Assembly (NCBI GenBank): GCA_902779945.1
Contig: CACZDN010000016.1
Location: forward strand, 124,001-188,000
Direction: 5' to 3'
DNA: 64,000 nucleotides
Origin: Oscillospiraceae bacterium
Lineage (GTDB): Bacteria > Bacillota > Clostridia > Oscillospirales > Oscillospiraceae
Numbering within the stretch: position 1 is the first letter of the stretch; each line of letters begins with the position of its first letter. Under the pieces are notes generated by a model that worked only from the letters and a program-made list of their open reading frames with translations, was not told where the DNA came from and made no database searches. Of this stretch, positions 36,332 to 46,129 are shown in pieces. Made by a program: the position numbers and the translations under genes.

Positions 36332-36403
36332 TTCGGGCCGAGGCCCCTCTGAACTCCCTGAGCGGGTTTTATGCAACGCCCGCAGCGGACAGGCAAAAAA
36401 ATC

Positions 36404-36432
36404 TTGTCTTTTCCTTATTTTTATAGTATAAT
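36404..36432 (+). promoter_or_regulatory. Promoter of the asp23-fakA operon
   Basis: TTGTCT (36404-36409), 17-bp spacer, TATAAT (36427-36432). Confidence 0.7.
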
Positions 36433-36491
36433 ATCAAACCGGTTTGCGCCGGGTGCGCAGACTGTAGGACACGAAAGGGGGCGCCCATCCT

Positions 36492-36839
36492 GTGGTTAAC
36501 ATCAAGAACGAAAAGGGCACGATCAGCATCACGAGCGAGGTGCTGACCTATCTCGCCGGCGTCGCGGCGACGGGCTGCTTCGGCGTCAAGGGCATGATCA
36601 GCCGCAACAAAGAGGGCGTCATGCAGCTTCTGCGCAGAGAGTCGATGTCCAGGGGCGTCACCGTACACTTCGACGACGACGGGGCGATCTCGCTGGAGCT
36701 GCACATCGGCGTGGACCACGGCGTGAACATGAGCGCCGTCGCGCGAAGCATCATGAACGAGGTCAGCTACAAGCTGTCCAAATCCGCGGGCGTACCCGTC
36801 CGCCGCGTCGACGTCTATATCGACACGATCATCGGATAA
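36492..36839 (+). CDS. Asp23/Gls24 family envelope protein (YloU-like)
   Basis: 115-residue DUF322 protein. The opening IKNEKGTISITSEVLTYLAGVAATGCFGVKGM (residues 4-35, quoted in parts: ISITSEVLTYLAGVA) and the C-terminal VRRVDVYIDTII are typical. Function is not settled; family members are linked to envelope stress and fatty-acid kinase. The start is GTG 36492, with AAAGGGGG upstream. It is 14 bp before fakA, matching the yloU-yloV order of Bacillus. Confidence 0.88.
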   Translation: MVNIKNEKGTISITSEVLTYLAGVAATGCFGVKGMISRNKEGVMQLLRRESMSRGVTVHFDDDGAISLELHIGVDHGVNMSAVARSIMNEVSYKLSKSAGVPVRRVDVYIDTIIG

Positions 36840-36853
36840 GCGAGGTCAGAGCT

Positions 36854-38551
36854 TTGAGAGATATGATAAACGCCGCGGCCTTCAAGGAGTGCATACTCTG
36901 CGCACATGCCGCGCTGCAAGCCAACATCCAGACCATCAACGACCTGAACGTCTTTCCCGTCCCGGACGGCGACACCGGCACCAACATGGGCCTGACCATG
37001 GAGCGCGCGGCGATCGAGCTGCGCAGGAGCGATTTCACCGCCGTCACCGCCGCCGCGGACTGCGTGGCCTCCGCACTTTTAAGGGCGGCCCGCGGCAACT
37101 CCGGCGTCATTCTGAGCCTGCTGTTCCGCGGGATGTCCCGCAAGCTCAAGGGCCTTGCGGAAACGGACGCGCGCACCTTCGCCGCCGCCATGCAGGAGGG
37201 CGTGGACGCCGCCTACAAGGCCGTGATGAAGCCCGCCGAGGGGACGATCCTGACGGTCTCCCGTCTCGCGTCCGAGGCGGCCGCCCGGGCGGCGAACGGC
37301 GGGGCCGGTCTCGAGCAGACCTTTGAGGCCGCGATCCGCGCGGGCGACGAGGCCCTGGCCGACACCATCAACATGAACCCCGTGCTCAAGAAGGCCGGCG
37401 TCGTGGATGCGGGCGGCATGGGCTACATGGTCATTCTCAAGGCCATGTTTGCCTCCCTGAAGGGAGAGGCCTTCGCGCCGGCGGACCAGATCCGCATCGA
37501 GGAGGCCGCAGGCACCGTCTTTACCGCGGGCTCCGCGATGGAGAACATCACCTTCGCCTTTGACACGGTCTATGTCGTGCGCAAGAAGAGCGCGGACGTC
37601 GACCTCGAGCCCCTGCGCGAGTACCTGGGCAGCATCGGCGACAGCCTGGTCATCAGCGATGACGACGAAATCTTCAAGGTCCACGTCCACACCGACACCC
37701 CGGGCGAGGCCCTGACCGAGAGTCAGAAATACGGCACGCTTGAGATCGCGAAGATCGAGAACATGGTCACCCAGGCCGAGCAGCTTCAGCGCGGTGAGAA
37801 GGCCACCAGCACCGACGATCTCCATGAGATCGAGCGCCAGCTTGAGGAGCAGGGCGCGGCCGCGGAGGAGCCTGAGCACGCGGCTCCCGAAAAACAGTTC
37901 GGCGCGGTGGTCGTGGCGGCGGGCGACGGGATGCGCAGACTCTTCCAGGAGCTGGGCGCGGACCGCGTCGTCACCGGCGGCCAGACCATGAACCCCTCCA
38001 CGGACGACATCATGCGGGAGATCAACCGCACCCCGGCGGAGACGGTCTTCGTCCTGCCGAACAACAAGAACATCATCATGGCAGCCGAGCAGAGCGCGGA
38101 GCTGGTCAGGGACAAACGCGTCATCGTGATCCCCACCAAGACCGTGCCGCAGGGCATTTCGGCGCTTTTGAACTTCAACATCGACGAGAACGAGGAGCCC
38201 ATCGTGGAGGCCATGAAGGAGGCCGCCTCGCACGTGCACACCGCCATGGTCACCTACGCCGCGCGCGACTCCGACTTTGACGGGCACGACATCCGTGCGG
38301 GCGAATACCTCGCGCTGCTGGACGGGGCCCTGCTCGGCAGCTACGGCAGCGAGAAGGATTTGTTTGACGAGCTGATCGCGGCCTTCGGCGCGTATACGCC
38401 CGAGTTCATCACCGTCTACTACGGCGAGGATGTGAACGAGAGCGACGCGGACGCCGCGGCCTCCGCCATCGCCGCCTCCTTCCCCGACGTGGAGATGAGC
38501 GTCGTCAACGGCGGCCAGCCGGTGTACTACTATATGATCAGCGTGGAATAA
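36854..38551 (+). CDS. fakA: Fatty acid kinase catalytic subunit FakA/YloV-like
   Basis: 565-residue protein with an N-terminal Dak phosphatase/kinase (DhaL) domain (about 8-205; nucleotide and metal motif VPDGDTGTNMG near 36-46, and GNSGVILS) and a C-terminal FakA-type region with EDD-like fold (about 220-565). With a separate FakB lipid-binding protein it phosphorylates exogenous fatty acids. No fakB is in the window. The start is taken as TTG 36854 (GAGGTC upstream); ATG 36863 is an alternative three codons later. A 14-bp-stem terminator follows. Confidence 0.9.
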   Translation: MRDMINAAAFKECILCAHAALQANIQTINDLNVFPVPDGDTGTNMGLTMERAAIELRRSDFTAVTAAADCVASALLRAARGNSGVILSLLFRGMSRKLKGLAETDARTFAAAMQEGVDAAYKAVMKPAEGTILTVSRLASEAAARAANGGAGLEQTFEAAIRAGDEALADTINMNPVLKKAGVVDAGGMGYMVILKAMFASLKGEAFAPADQIRIEEAAGTVFTAGSAMENITFAFDTVYVVRKKSADVDLEPLREYLGSIGDSLVISDDDEIFKVHVHTDTPGEALTESQKYGTLEIAKIENMVTQAEQLQRGEKATSTDDLHEIERQLEEQGAAAEEPEHAAPEKQFGAVVVAAGDGMRRLFQELGADRVVTGGQTMNPSTDDIMREINRTPAETVFVLPNNKNIIMAAEQSAELVRDKRVIVIPTKTVPQGISALLNFNIDENEEPIVEAMKEAASHVHTAMVTYAARDSDFDGHDIRAGEYLALLDGALLGSYGSEKDLFDELIAAFGAYTPEFITVYYGEDVNESDADAAASAIAASFPDVEMSVVNGGQPVYYYMISVE

Positions 38552-38560
38552 AAACACAAC

Positions 38561-38593
38561 GCGGCGCCCGCCGGAAACTCCGGCGGGCGCCGC
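38561..38593 (+). terminator. Terminator after fakA
   Basis: GCGGCGCCCGCCGG / CCGGCGGGCGCCGC, perfect 14-bp stem with a 5-nt loop; the tail is only TTG, so the T run is weak. Confidence 0.65.
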
Positions 38594-38691
38594 TTGATAA
38601 ATGCGCAGAAAACCGCCGACCGGCGCCGGCCCGGACCGTCTGCGGAGACGGGCGGTGCGGATGCCGGAGACTGAAAAAGGGTGAACAGACA

Positions 38692-41600
38692 ATGCTGAAC
38701 TTTCTGATTGGCCGCGCGGGCGCAGGGAAGACCGCAGCGCTCATGCGCGAGATCAAAGCGAACATGGACCGGGGGGAGCGCGGCAGCATCCTCCTCGTGC
38801 CCGAGCAGTACAGCCATGAGGCCGAGCGCGAGCTCTGCCGCGTCTGCGGCGACCGCCTCTCCCTCCATGCCGAGGTGCTGAGCTTCACGGGCCTCGCCCG
38901 CGCGGTCGAGCAGCGCTGCGGCGGCGCGGCGGCCCCCTGGCTGGATCAGGGCGGGCGAATGCTGTGCATGGCCCTGGCGATGCAGGGCGTCGGTTCGAGG
39001 CTTCGCGTCTACTCCGACGCGCGGCGGCGCAGCGAGCTGCAGGACCTGCTCCTGCACGCCGTGGACGAGCTCAAGACCGCCCGCATCGGCGCCGAGGCGC
39101 TGCAAAGGGCGGCGGCCGACTGTCCGGAGGCCCTGGGCGAGAAGCTGACGGACCTGGCTCTCGTGCTCGAGGCCTATGACAGCGTGGTCGCAAACGGGCG
39201 GGCTGACCCCCTCGACCGCCTCACGCGCCTCGCCGAAGCCGTCGACGCGGGCGCGCTCCCGCCGGAGACGCGGGTCTACGTCGACGGCTTCATCGACTTC
39301 ACGGGTCAGGAGCGGGAGGTCCTGTGCGCCATGCTGCGCAGGGGGATCACGCTCACGGTCTGCCTCACGCTGGATGATTTATACAGTGAGAGCGAGATCT
39401 TTGCCCTCTCCCGCCGCGCGGCCCGCTCTCTCATGGCCGCGGCGGAGGAGCTGGGGCAGCGTGTGAATGTCTCCGCGCTCGAGAGCGAGGACGAAAGCGC
39501 CCTGCGCTTTTTTGCCGAACACCTCTTCGACTACAGCGCCGTCCGCCGGGAGGACGGCGAGAGCCCAATACGCCTGCTGCGCGCCGGGAGCATGGCCGCC
39601 GAGTGCGAACAGGCGGCCGCCCTGTGCCTGTCGCTCGTCCGGGACGGCGGCTGCCGCTGGCGGGACATCGCGATCGCGGTCCGCGGCTTCGAGGACTACC
39701 GCGGCACGCTCGAGAGCGTGTTCCGGCTCTACGGGGTCCCGCTCTACACCGCGGCGCGCTCGGACCTCAGCGCCAAGCCCCTGCCCGCGATGATCGCCTG
39801 CGTGTATGAGATCGTGCGGGGCGGCTGGGCGCTGGACGATATGGTGAGCTATCTGCGCACAGGTCTTGCGGGCCTTTCGGATGCGGAGTGCGACGAGCTC
39901 GAAAACTATCTCTTCAAATGGCAGCTTCGCGGCAGCGCGTGGACGCGGGCGCGGGACTGGCGCCAACACCCCGACGGCTTCGGCGGCGAGTATACCCCAG
40001 AGGTCGAGGAGCGCCTGCGGCGGATCAACGCCCTGCGCCGCCGGGTCGCCGCGCCGCTCAGGGCCTTCGAGAAGGCTGCGCGCGAGGCGGAGACCGCGCT
40101 GGGACAGGCGAAGGCCCTCGCGGGGCTCTTCGCGGAGCTCCGTCTGCCCGAGACCCTGAGCCGCCGGGCCGAAGCGCTGCAGGCCATGGGGCGCGAGAAG
40201 AGCGCAGCCGAACATCGCCAGCTCTGGGAGCTCATCGTCGGCGCGCTCGAGCAGTGCGACAGCATCCTCGGTGAGAGCGCCATGGATCTTGAGCAGTTCG
40301 GCAGGCTCTTCACCCTCGTGCTCTCCAAATATGACATCGGCACCATCCCGGTCTCCCTCGACCGGGTCACCGCCGGCGACTTTGACCGCAACCGCCGCCG
40401 GAACCTCCGGCACCTCATCGTCCTGGGCGCGTCGGAAGACCGCCTGCCCATGACCGAGGAGGGCGGCGGCCTCTTCTCCCCGGACGAGCGGCAGCGGCTT
40501 CTGGAGCTGGACATCGAGCTCGGCCCCGGCGGCGACAGCGAGCTCTGGCGTGAGTTCGCGCTCATCTATTATACGCTGACCCTTCCCTCAGAGAGCCTTG
40601 CGATGCTCTGTCCCCTCGTGGGGAGGGACGGGGACGCCCTGCGCCCCGCCTTCGTTTTCCGCCGGGCCGCGGCCTTGTTCGGCCTGGAAGAGGAGCATGT
40701 CGATCTCACGGACGCGCGCATGTCCGCGCCGGCCCCGGCCCTGGGACTTGCCGCCGCCGCGCTCCATGGCGGGGACGGGCGCGAGCAGGCGGCGAAGGTG
40801 TACTTTGCCGAGACGGAGCCGGTGCGCAGCGCAGAGCTCAGGGCGGCGGCCGACCTTCTGCGCGGCAGTCTCTCGCGGGAGGGGGCCGCGCGGCTGTACG
40901 GGAAAAAGCTGCGGCTGAGCGCGTCGCGCGTCGAGAAGTTCTCCTCCTGCCGCTTCGCCTACTTCTGCCAGTACGGACTCAAGGCAAGGCCCTACGCCCC
41001 CGCCGGCTTCCTGCCGCCGGAGGAGGGCGTTTTCATGCACTACGTGCTTGAAAACGTCGCCCGCGAGGCAGGCGCGCGGGGCGGCTTTCGCGGCATGACG
41101 GACGAGGAGCTCTGCGCCCTCGCCGACCGCTTCGTGGAGGAATACGTACACACGCAGCTCAACGACTTTCAGGAGAAGTCCAGCCGCTTCGTCTATCTCT
41201 TCCGCCGCCTGCGCGAGGACGTGCGCCGCATCGTGCTGGATACCGCGCAGGAGCTGCGCCTGTCGGACTTCGAGCCGCTGGATTTCGAGCTGGACTTTTC
41301 CGAGGCGACCGACATCCCGCCCATCGAGCTCGGCGAGGACGCGGAGGCCCTGTCCCTCATCGGCGTCGCCGACCGGGTGGACGGCTGGGTCCACGACGGG
41401 AAGCTCTATCTGCGCGTGGTCGACTACAAGACCGGGCGCAAAAAATTCTCCCTCGCGGACGTCTGGAACGGCCTGAACCTCCAGATGCTGCTCTATCTCT
41501 TCACCCTCTCCGACGGGGGGCGGGCCCGCTACGGGCGCGACCTGGTACCCGCGGGCATCATGTACGTCCCGGCGAGAAGCCCCATGCTATCCGCCGACAC

Positions 41601-42012
41601 GCGCCTGGACCCGGACGAGGCCCTCGCGGCGCGCGGCAAAGAGCTCCGGCGCAGCGGCCTTGTGCTGGACGACCAGGCCCTGCAGGAGGCTTGGGAGCAC
41701 GGCGGGCAGCGTTATATCCCCGTCAGGCTCGGCAAGAGCGCGAAGGACAGCCTTGCAACGCTTGAACAGCTCGGCCTTCTGGACAAGCACATCCGGCGGC
41801 TCCTGCGGAACATGGCGGGGCAGCTTCGCGCCGGCAGCATCGCCGCGGACCCCTACTTCCGCAGCCAGAGCGAAAACGCCTGCCTGCACTGCGATTACCG
41901 TGACGCCTGCCGCTTCGTGGACGGACGCGGCGGCGAAAAGTGCCGTTATATCGGCAAAATCGACCCGGAGAACGTCTGGGCCATGATGGAGGAGGCGGAA
42001 AGCCATGGCTGA
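38692..42012 (+). CDS. addB: ATP-dependent nuclease subunit B
   Basis: 1106-residue subunit of the AddAB helicase-nuclease that resects double-strand breaks up to a Chi-like site. The N-terminal Walker A is GRAGAGKT (6-13), the inactivated helicase core follows, and the C-terminal nuclease has DYKTGRKKF. The iron-sulfur staple cysteines are present: C753 (SSCRFAYFC) and C1064, C1067, C1073 (CLHCDYRDAC). AAGGGTGA precedes ATG 38692. It overlaps addA by 8 bp. Confidence 0.95.
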   Translation: MLNFLIGRAGAGKTAALMREIKANMDRGERGSILLVPEQYSHEAERELCRVCGDRLSLHAEVLSFTGLARAVEQRCGGAAAPWLDQGGRMLCMALAMQGVGSRLRVYSDARRRSELQDLLLHAVDELKTARIGAEALQRAAADCPEALGEKLTDLALVLEAYDSVVANGRADPLDRLTRLAEAVDAGALPPETRVYVDGFIDFTGQEREVLCAMLRRGITLTVCLTLDDLYSESEIFALSRRAARSLMAAAEELGQRVNVSALESEDESALRFFAEHLFDYSAVRREDGESPIRLLRAGSMAAECEQAAALCLSLVRDGGCRWRDIAIAVRGFEDYRGTLESVFRLYGVPLYTAARSDLSAKPLPAMIACVYEIVRGGWALDDMVSYLRTGLAGLSDAECDELENYLFKWQLRGSAWTRARDWRQHPDGFGGEYTPEVEERLRRINALRRRVAAPLRAFEKAAREAETALGQAKALAGLFAELRLPETLSRRAEALQAMGREKSAAEHRQLWELIVGALEQCDSILGESAMDLEQFGRLFTLVLSKYDIGTIPVSLDRVTAGDFDRNRRRNLRHLIVLGASEDRLPMTEEGGGLFSPDERQRLLELDIELGPGGDSELWREFALIYYTLTLPSESLAMLCPLVGRDGDALRPAFVFRRAAALFGLEEEHVDLTDARMSAPAPALGLAAAALHGGDGREQAAKVYFAETEPVRSAELRAAADLLRGSLSREGAARLYGKKLRLSASRVEKFSSCRFAYFCQYGLKARPYAPAGFLPPEEGVFMHYVLENVAREAGARGGFRGMTDEELCALADRFVEEYVHTQLNDFQEKSSRFVYLFRRLREDVRRIVLDTAQELRLSDFEPLDFELDFSEATDIPPIELGEDAEALSLIGVADRVDGWVHDGKLYLRVVDYKTGRKKFSLADVWNGLNLQMLLYLFTLSDGGRARYGRDLVPAGIMYVPARSPMLSADTRLDPDEALAARGKELRRSGLVLDDQALQEAWEHGGQRYIPVRLGKSAKDSLATLEQLGLLDKHIRRLLRNMAGQLRAGSIAADPYFRSQSENACLHCDYRDACRFVDGRGGEKCRYIGKIDPENVWAMMEEAESHG

Positions 42013-45000
42013 GTTCAGTCCCACCCCGTCCCAGCGGCAGGCGATCGAGACGCGCGGCTGCCCGGTGCTGGTGTCCGCCGGCGCGGGCAGCGGCAAGACC
42101 CGCGTGCTGACCGAGCGGCTGATGCGATACATCGCCGATCCCGCGCATCCCGCGGACCTCGACAGCTTTCTCGTCATCACCTTCACCCGCGCCGCCGCCG
42201 GGGAGCTGCGCGGCAGGATCACCGAGGAGCTGGCGCGCCGTCTGGCGCTCGACCCCGGCAACGCGCGCCTGCGCCGCCAGAGCGCGCTGATCCGCCGCGC
42301 GCAGATCGGCACCATCCACAGCTTCTGCGCGGCGCTGCTGCGGGAAAACTGCCAGAAGGCCGGCCTGCCGCCGGATTTCAGGATCCTGGAGGAGGAGCGG
42401 GCGGAGTCCATGCGCGCTTCCTGTCTCGACCGCGTGCTGGACGCCTGCTACGACGGGATCGACGGCGACCCGGACTTCCGCCTGCTGGCGGACACCGTGG
42501 GTGCGGGCCGGGACGACAGCACCCTCGCCGCGCTCGTGCTCGAGCTGCACCGCAAGATGCAGTGCCACGCCTTCCCCGCCGACTGGGCGGCGGAGCAGGC
42601 AGCCCTGCTGTCCGCCCCCGCCTCCGACGCGGGCACGACGCCCTGGGGCAGAGAGCTTCTCCGATGGGCCAGGACCCTCGCCGATTTCCGGGCAGCGGAG
42701 ATGGAGGCCCTCATCGCCGACATGAAGCCGGAGCCTGTGATCTTCGACAAGTACGCCGGCCACTATGCCCTCATCGCCGACATGCTGCGCGAGCTGTCGC
42801 GCCGCCTCTCCGTCGGCTGGGACAGCGCGCGCGAGCTGCTGCCGCTGGACGTGCCGCGCCTGCCGGCGCTGCGCAAGTCCCCCGATGAGGCCCTGTCCGA
42901 CTATGTAAAGGCACAGCGCAAGGCCTGTCTCAAGGATGTCGAGAAAATCGAAAAGGTCCTCGCCCAGTCCTCGGACACGCTTTTGCGCGATCTCGGGACC
43001 ACGGCCCCCGCCATGCAGAGGCTCCTCCGCCTGACGCTGGATTTCGACGCGGCGTACCTGCGTGAGAAGCAGAGCCGCGGCCTCGTGGATTACGCCGACC
43101 TCGAGCACAGGGCGGCGGCGCTCCTGATCGGCACGGACGGCAAGCCCACGGAGCTTGCCCGCACCCTGTCGCAGCGCTATACTGAGGTCATGGTCGACGA
43201 GTATCAGGACGTGAGTCTCGTGCAGGACGCGATCTTCTCCGCCGTGTCCGACGGCGGGCAGCGGCTCTTCCTGGTGGGCGACGTGAAGCAGTCCATCTAC
43301 CGCTTCCGTCTGGCCGACCCCGAAATCTTCAACAAAAAATACCGCGCCTGGGGCGATCCCGCCTCCGGCGCAAGGCGCATCCTGCTGCGGGAGAATTTCC
43401 GCTCCCGCCGGGAGATCTTGGACGCCGCCAACGCCGTCTTCTCCTGCTGCATGTCCGAGACGCTGGGCGACGTTGACTACAGCGCCGACGCCGCCCTCGT
43501 ACCGGGGGCCGTGCACTATGCCGGCGCGGTCCCCGTACCGGAGCTGCTTCTCTATGAGCAGTCCGGAGGCGGCGAGGACGAGCGCCCGGACAGGACCGCA
43601 AGCGAGGCGGCCTTCACCGCGCGGCGGATACGCACGCTTGTGGAGTCCGGCGTGACGGTTACGGACTCGGACGGTGAGCGGCCCATGCACTACGGCGACG
43701 TGGCGATCCTGCTGCGCTCGGCGAACAGGACCGGCGGCGTCTACCGCCAGGCGCTGATGGACGCGGGCATCCCCGTCGGCAGCGCCCAGGGCAGCGGCTT
43801 TTTCACCTCGCCCGAGATCTCGCTCGTGCTGATGATGCTGAGCGTGATGGACAACCCCCACAAGGACATCCCGCTCATCGCGGTGCTGCGCTCCGCCGCC
43901 TTCGGCTTCACGCCGGATGAGCTGGCCGCGGTCCGCGCCGCCGACCGGGACGCGGACTATTACACCGCACTCGAAAAGGCGGCGGAGACGGATGAAAAAT
44001 GCCGCGCCTTTCTCGACAGGCTCGCCGCTCTCCGGGGCGAGGCCGCCGATCTCAGCGCGGCGGAGACCGTGTGGCGCGTGATCGAGGCGCTGGACCTTCT
44101 GGCCCTGTGCAGCGCGATGGACGACGGCGCGCGCCGCCGCGCCAATCTCATGGCCCTCATCGAGCTCAGCGAGGGCTTTGAGAGTACCGGCTACCGCGGC
44201 CTGCACCGGCTGAGCCTGTGGCTCGCCGCCCTCGCCGAAAAGGGGGAGGAGCCTGGCGTCGCCTCGGGCGTCGGCTCCGCGGTGCAGATCGTGTCCATCC
44301 ACCGCTCCAAGGGGCTGGAATATCCCGTGGTCTTTCTCTGCGACACGGAGAAAAAATTCAACACCCGCGACCAGCACGGCAGCGTCCTCATTCACCCGGA
44401 GCTGGGCCTGGGGCCGCGCGTGGTCGATCTCGAAACCCGCGTGCAATACCCGAGTCTGGCCTACCTCGCCATCTCGAAGCGCGAGAAGCGCGAGGAGCTG
44501 AGCGAGGAGATGCGCCTGCTTTACGTGGCTCTCACGCGCGCGAAGGAGCGGCTTTTCGTGGTGGCCTCCTGCGAAAACGCTGACAAGACGCTCGCAGACA
44601 TCGCGGCCCTGGCGAAGCCGCCTGTCGCGCCCGAGACGTTGATGGGGGCGTCGAATTACCGGACCTGGCTTCTCTGTGCCTGTCTCGCGGACGGGCAGGA
44701 GCATTTTAAGATCCAGATCTGCCACGAGGGGGACGAGAGCGCTGCGGCCGGGACGGCGGAGGCAAACGTCCCGCCCGCCGACCCCGACGCTCTCACGGAG
44801 CTGCGGCGCAGGCTCGCGTTTTCCTACCCGCACGCGGCGGCGGCAGAGCTGCCCTCCAAGGTGACGGCGACGGAGCTCAAGGGCCGCTACGAGCGCGACA
44901 CGGACTCAGCGCCGCTTCTCGCGCCGCGCAGCTTCCCCTTCCGTATGCCGGTCCTCGGCGCGGGCGGGCGCGGTCTCACCGCGGCGGAGCGCGGCGTCGC

Positions 45001-45490
45001 CACGCACAAGCTGCTGCAATATATGGACTTCTCCGCAGCAAAAAACCGCGAGAGCATCAAAAAGGAGGCCGAACGCCTCTGTGCGCGGGGCTTCCTCTCC
45101 GAGAGGGAGGCGCAGGCCGTCAACCTCAGCGCGGTCGAAAAGCTGTTTCGCTCCGGGCTCGGCAGGCGTATGCTCGCCTGTGATAATCCGCTGCGGGAGT
45201 TTCGCTTCTCTCTGCTGCTGGACGCGGACAGGCTCTACCCCGGTGCGGAGGGCGAGGAGCTTCTGCTCCAGGGCGTGGTGGACTGCTGTCTGGAGGAGGA
45301 CGGCGCGCTGGTGCTCATCGACTACAAGACCGACAACGTGCGCACAGACGAGGAGATCGCCGCGCGTGCCGAGCACTACCGCGGCCAGCTTGAGGCCTAC
45401 CGCAGCGCCCTGACGCGCATCCTCCGAAAGCCCGTCAAAGAGGGCCTGCTCTTCTTCCTCGCCCCGGGCCGGGAGGTCCGGTTGTTCTGA
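42005..45490 (+). CDS. addA: ATP-dependent helicase/nuclease subunit A
   Basis: 1161-residue UvrD-type 3'-5' helicase with a C-terminal nuclease domain. Visible motifs are Q/Walker A SAGAGSGKT (about 24-32), TFTRAAAGEL (motif Ia), VDEYQDVSLVQ (Walker B), GDVKQSIYRFR (motif III), VQIVSIHRSKGLEYPVV (motif V), RLLYVALTRAKERL (motif VI) and nuclease DYKTDNV near residue 1106. It is slightly shorter than the ~1230-residue Bacillus protein but all motifs are in place. It is translated with addB. No terminator follows directly; the next 900 bp are non-coding. Confidence 0.95.
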   Translation: MAEFSPTPSQRQAIETRGCPVLVSAGAGSGKTRVLTERLMRYIADPAHPADLDSFLVITFTRAAAGELRGRITEELARRLALDPGNARLRRQSALIRRAQIGTIHSFCAALLRENCQKAGLPPDFRILEEERAESMRASCLDRVLDACYDGIDGDPDFRLLADTVGAGRDDSTLAALVLELHRKMQCHAFPADWAAEQAALLSAPASDAGTTPWGRELLRWARTLADFRAAEMEALIADMKPEPVIFDKYAGHYALIADMLRELSRRLSVGWDSARELLPLDVPRLPALRKSPDEALSDYVKAQRKACLKDVEKIEKVLAQSSDTLLRDLGTTAPAMQRLLRLTLDFDAAYLREKQSRGLVDYADLEHRAAALLIGTDGKPTELARTLSQRYTEVMVDEYQDVSLVQDAIFSAVSDGGQRLFLVGDVKQSIYRFRLADPEIFNKKYRAWGDPASGARRILLRENFRSRREILDAANAVFSCCMSETLGDVDYSADAALVPGAVHYAGAVPVPELLLYEQSGGGEDERPDRTASEAAFTARRIRTLVESGVTVTDSDGERPMHYGDVAILLRSANRTGGVYRQALMDAGIPVGSAQGSGFFTSPEISLVLMMLSVMDNPHKDIPLIAVLRSAAFGFTPDELAAVRAADRDADYYTALEKAAETDEKCRAFLDRLAALRGEAADLSAAETVWRVIEALDLLALCSAMDDGARRRANLMALIELSEGFESTGYRGLHRLSLWLAALAEKGEEPGVASGVGSAVQIVSIHRSKGLEYPVVFLCDTEKKFNTRDQHGSVLIHPELGLGPRVVDLETRVQYPSLAYLAISKREKREELSEEMRLLYVALTRAKERLFVVASCENADKTLADIAALAKPPVAPETLMGASNYRTWLLCACLADGQEHFKIQICHEGDESAAAGTAEANVPPADPDALTELRRRLAFSYPHAAAAELPSKVTATELKGRYERDTDSAPLLAPRSFPFRMPVLGAGGRGLTAAERGVATHKLLQYMDFSAAKNRESIKKEAERLCARGFLSEREAQAVNLSAVEKLFRSGLGRRMLACDNPLREFRFSLLLDADRLYPGAEGEELLLQGVVDCCLEEDGALVLIDYKTDNVRTDEEIAARAEHYRGQLEAYRSALTRILRKPVKEGLLFFLAPGREVRLF

Positions 45491-45514
45491 AGCCGCGGCG
45501 GCATAATTGATTAT

Positions 45515-45587
45515 AACGGACTCGTAACTCCCGTTTAAACCAACTCGGCGGGCCCCCGTGAGTCCTCCGATTCGGAAAGGAAGAAGG
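45515..45587 (+). repeat. Structured direct repeat, unit 1
   Basis: Shares ATAACGG.CTC...CTCCCGTTTAA (here ATAACGGACTCGTAACTCCC), CCAACTC.G.GG.CCCCCG and CCTCCGA.T.GG with unit 2. An ACGGA...CTCCCGT mini-hairpin and an AACTCGGCGG/TCCTCCGATT-like stem can form. Confidence 0.65.
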
Positions 45588-45716
45588 GGCCTGTGGATGT
45601 GAAGCTTTCCCGGACAAGCCTTGAACGTCGCGTGTTCCTCGCGCGTCGCTTTGCTCTTACGGAAACCGCGGAAATGGAGCGGAACTGCGTTCTTCTGACG
45701 TTGGTCCGAGTGTTCA

Positions 45717-45789
45717 TAACGGGCTCAAAGCTCCCGTTTAAGCCAACTCAGAGGTCCCCCGCAAGACCTCCGAGTTGGGAAGGAAAAAC
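45717..45789 (+). repeat. Structured direct repeat, unit 2
   Basis: Second copy, 202 bp downstream of unit 1. The main stem AACTCAGAGGTC/GACCTCCGAGTT is nearly perfect; several differences from unit 1 keep or restore pairing. Confidence 0.65.
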
Positions 45790-45850
45790 AACACCATCGG
45801 TCGACCGGACGCCGCCTCGCGGCGGCTGGTGACCTTATGGTGTTGTTTTG
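45785..45850. terminator. Large stem-loop with terminator features
   Basis: AAAACAACACCAT (45785-45797) / ATGGTGTTGTTTT (45838-45850), with inner CGGTCGACCG and CGCCGC-CTC-GCGGCGG. It directly abuts repeat unit 2. T-rich tails on both strands could make it bidirectional. Confidence 0.6.
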
Positions 45851-45986
45851 ACGTGTGTTGGTGAGCACCAAACGATACGCCCAACCAACCATAACACGTT
45901 TATACACGATTTGGTTACGGATGTCAACATTTCGAGAAAGTGACACATGCTGACACAGAAAAAAGGAACCCCGCAGAAACAATTTA

Positions 45987-46129
45987 GGCAACACCGCACA
46001 ATCCGCCTTCGGCGCCTCCTGGAAAATATGTGTCCTGATTTCGTCACTTTTTCTTGAGGTACACAAAGTACATCTGCGAAAAAGTGCCTTTATCAGAACC
46101 CAAATTTTCTCAGGTTATGCGGTGCTGCC
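45987..46129 (+). repeat. Dispersed inverted-end repeat, copy E (small deletion)
   Basis: Both ends present (GGCAACACCGCACAATCCGCC-like, TATGCGGTGCTGCC); about 16 bp before the right end are lost. Located upstream of the truncated recombinase gene. Confidence 0.85.

Noticed and set aside
41723..44833. 1036-codon minus-strand frame opposite addA/addB
   Set aside because: The addA reading on the plus strand has every helicase motif; the antisense frame is compositionally odd and without motifs.
45515..45789. The two direct repeats as a short CRISPR array
   Set aside because: Only two units, about 70 bp each with a 130-bp spacer and many mismatches; no cas genes nearby.
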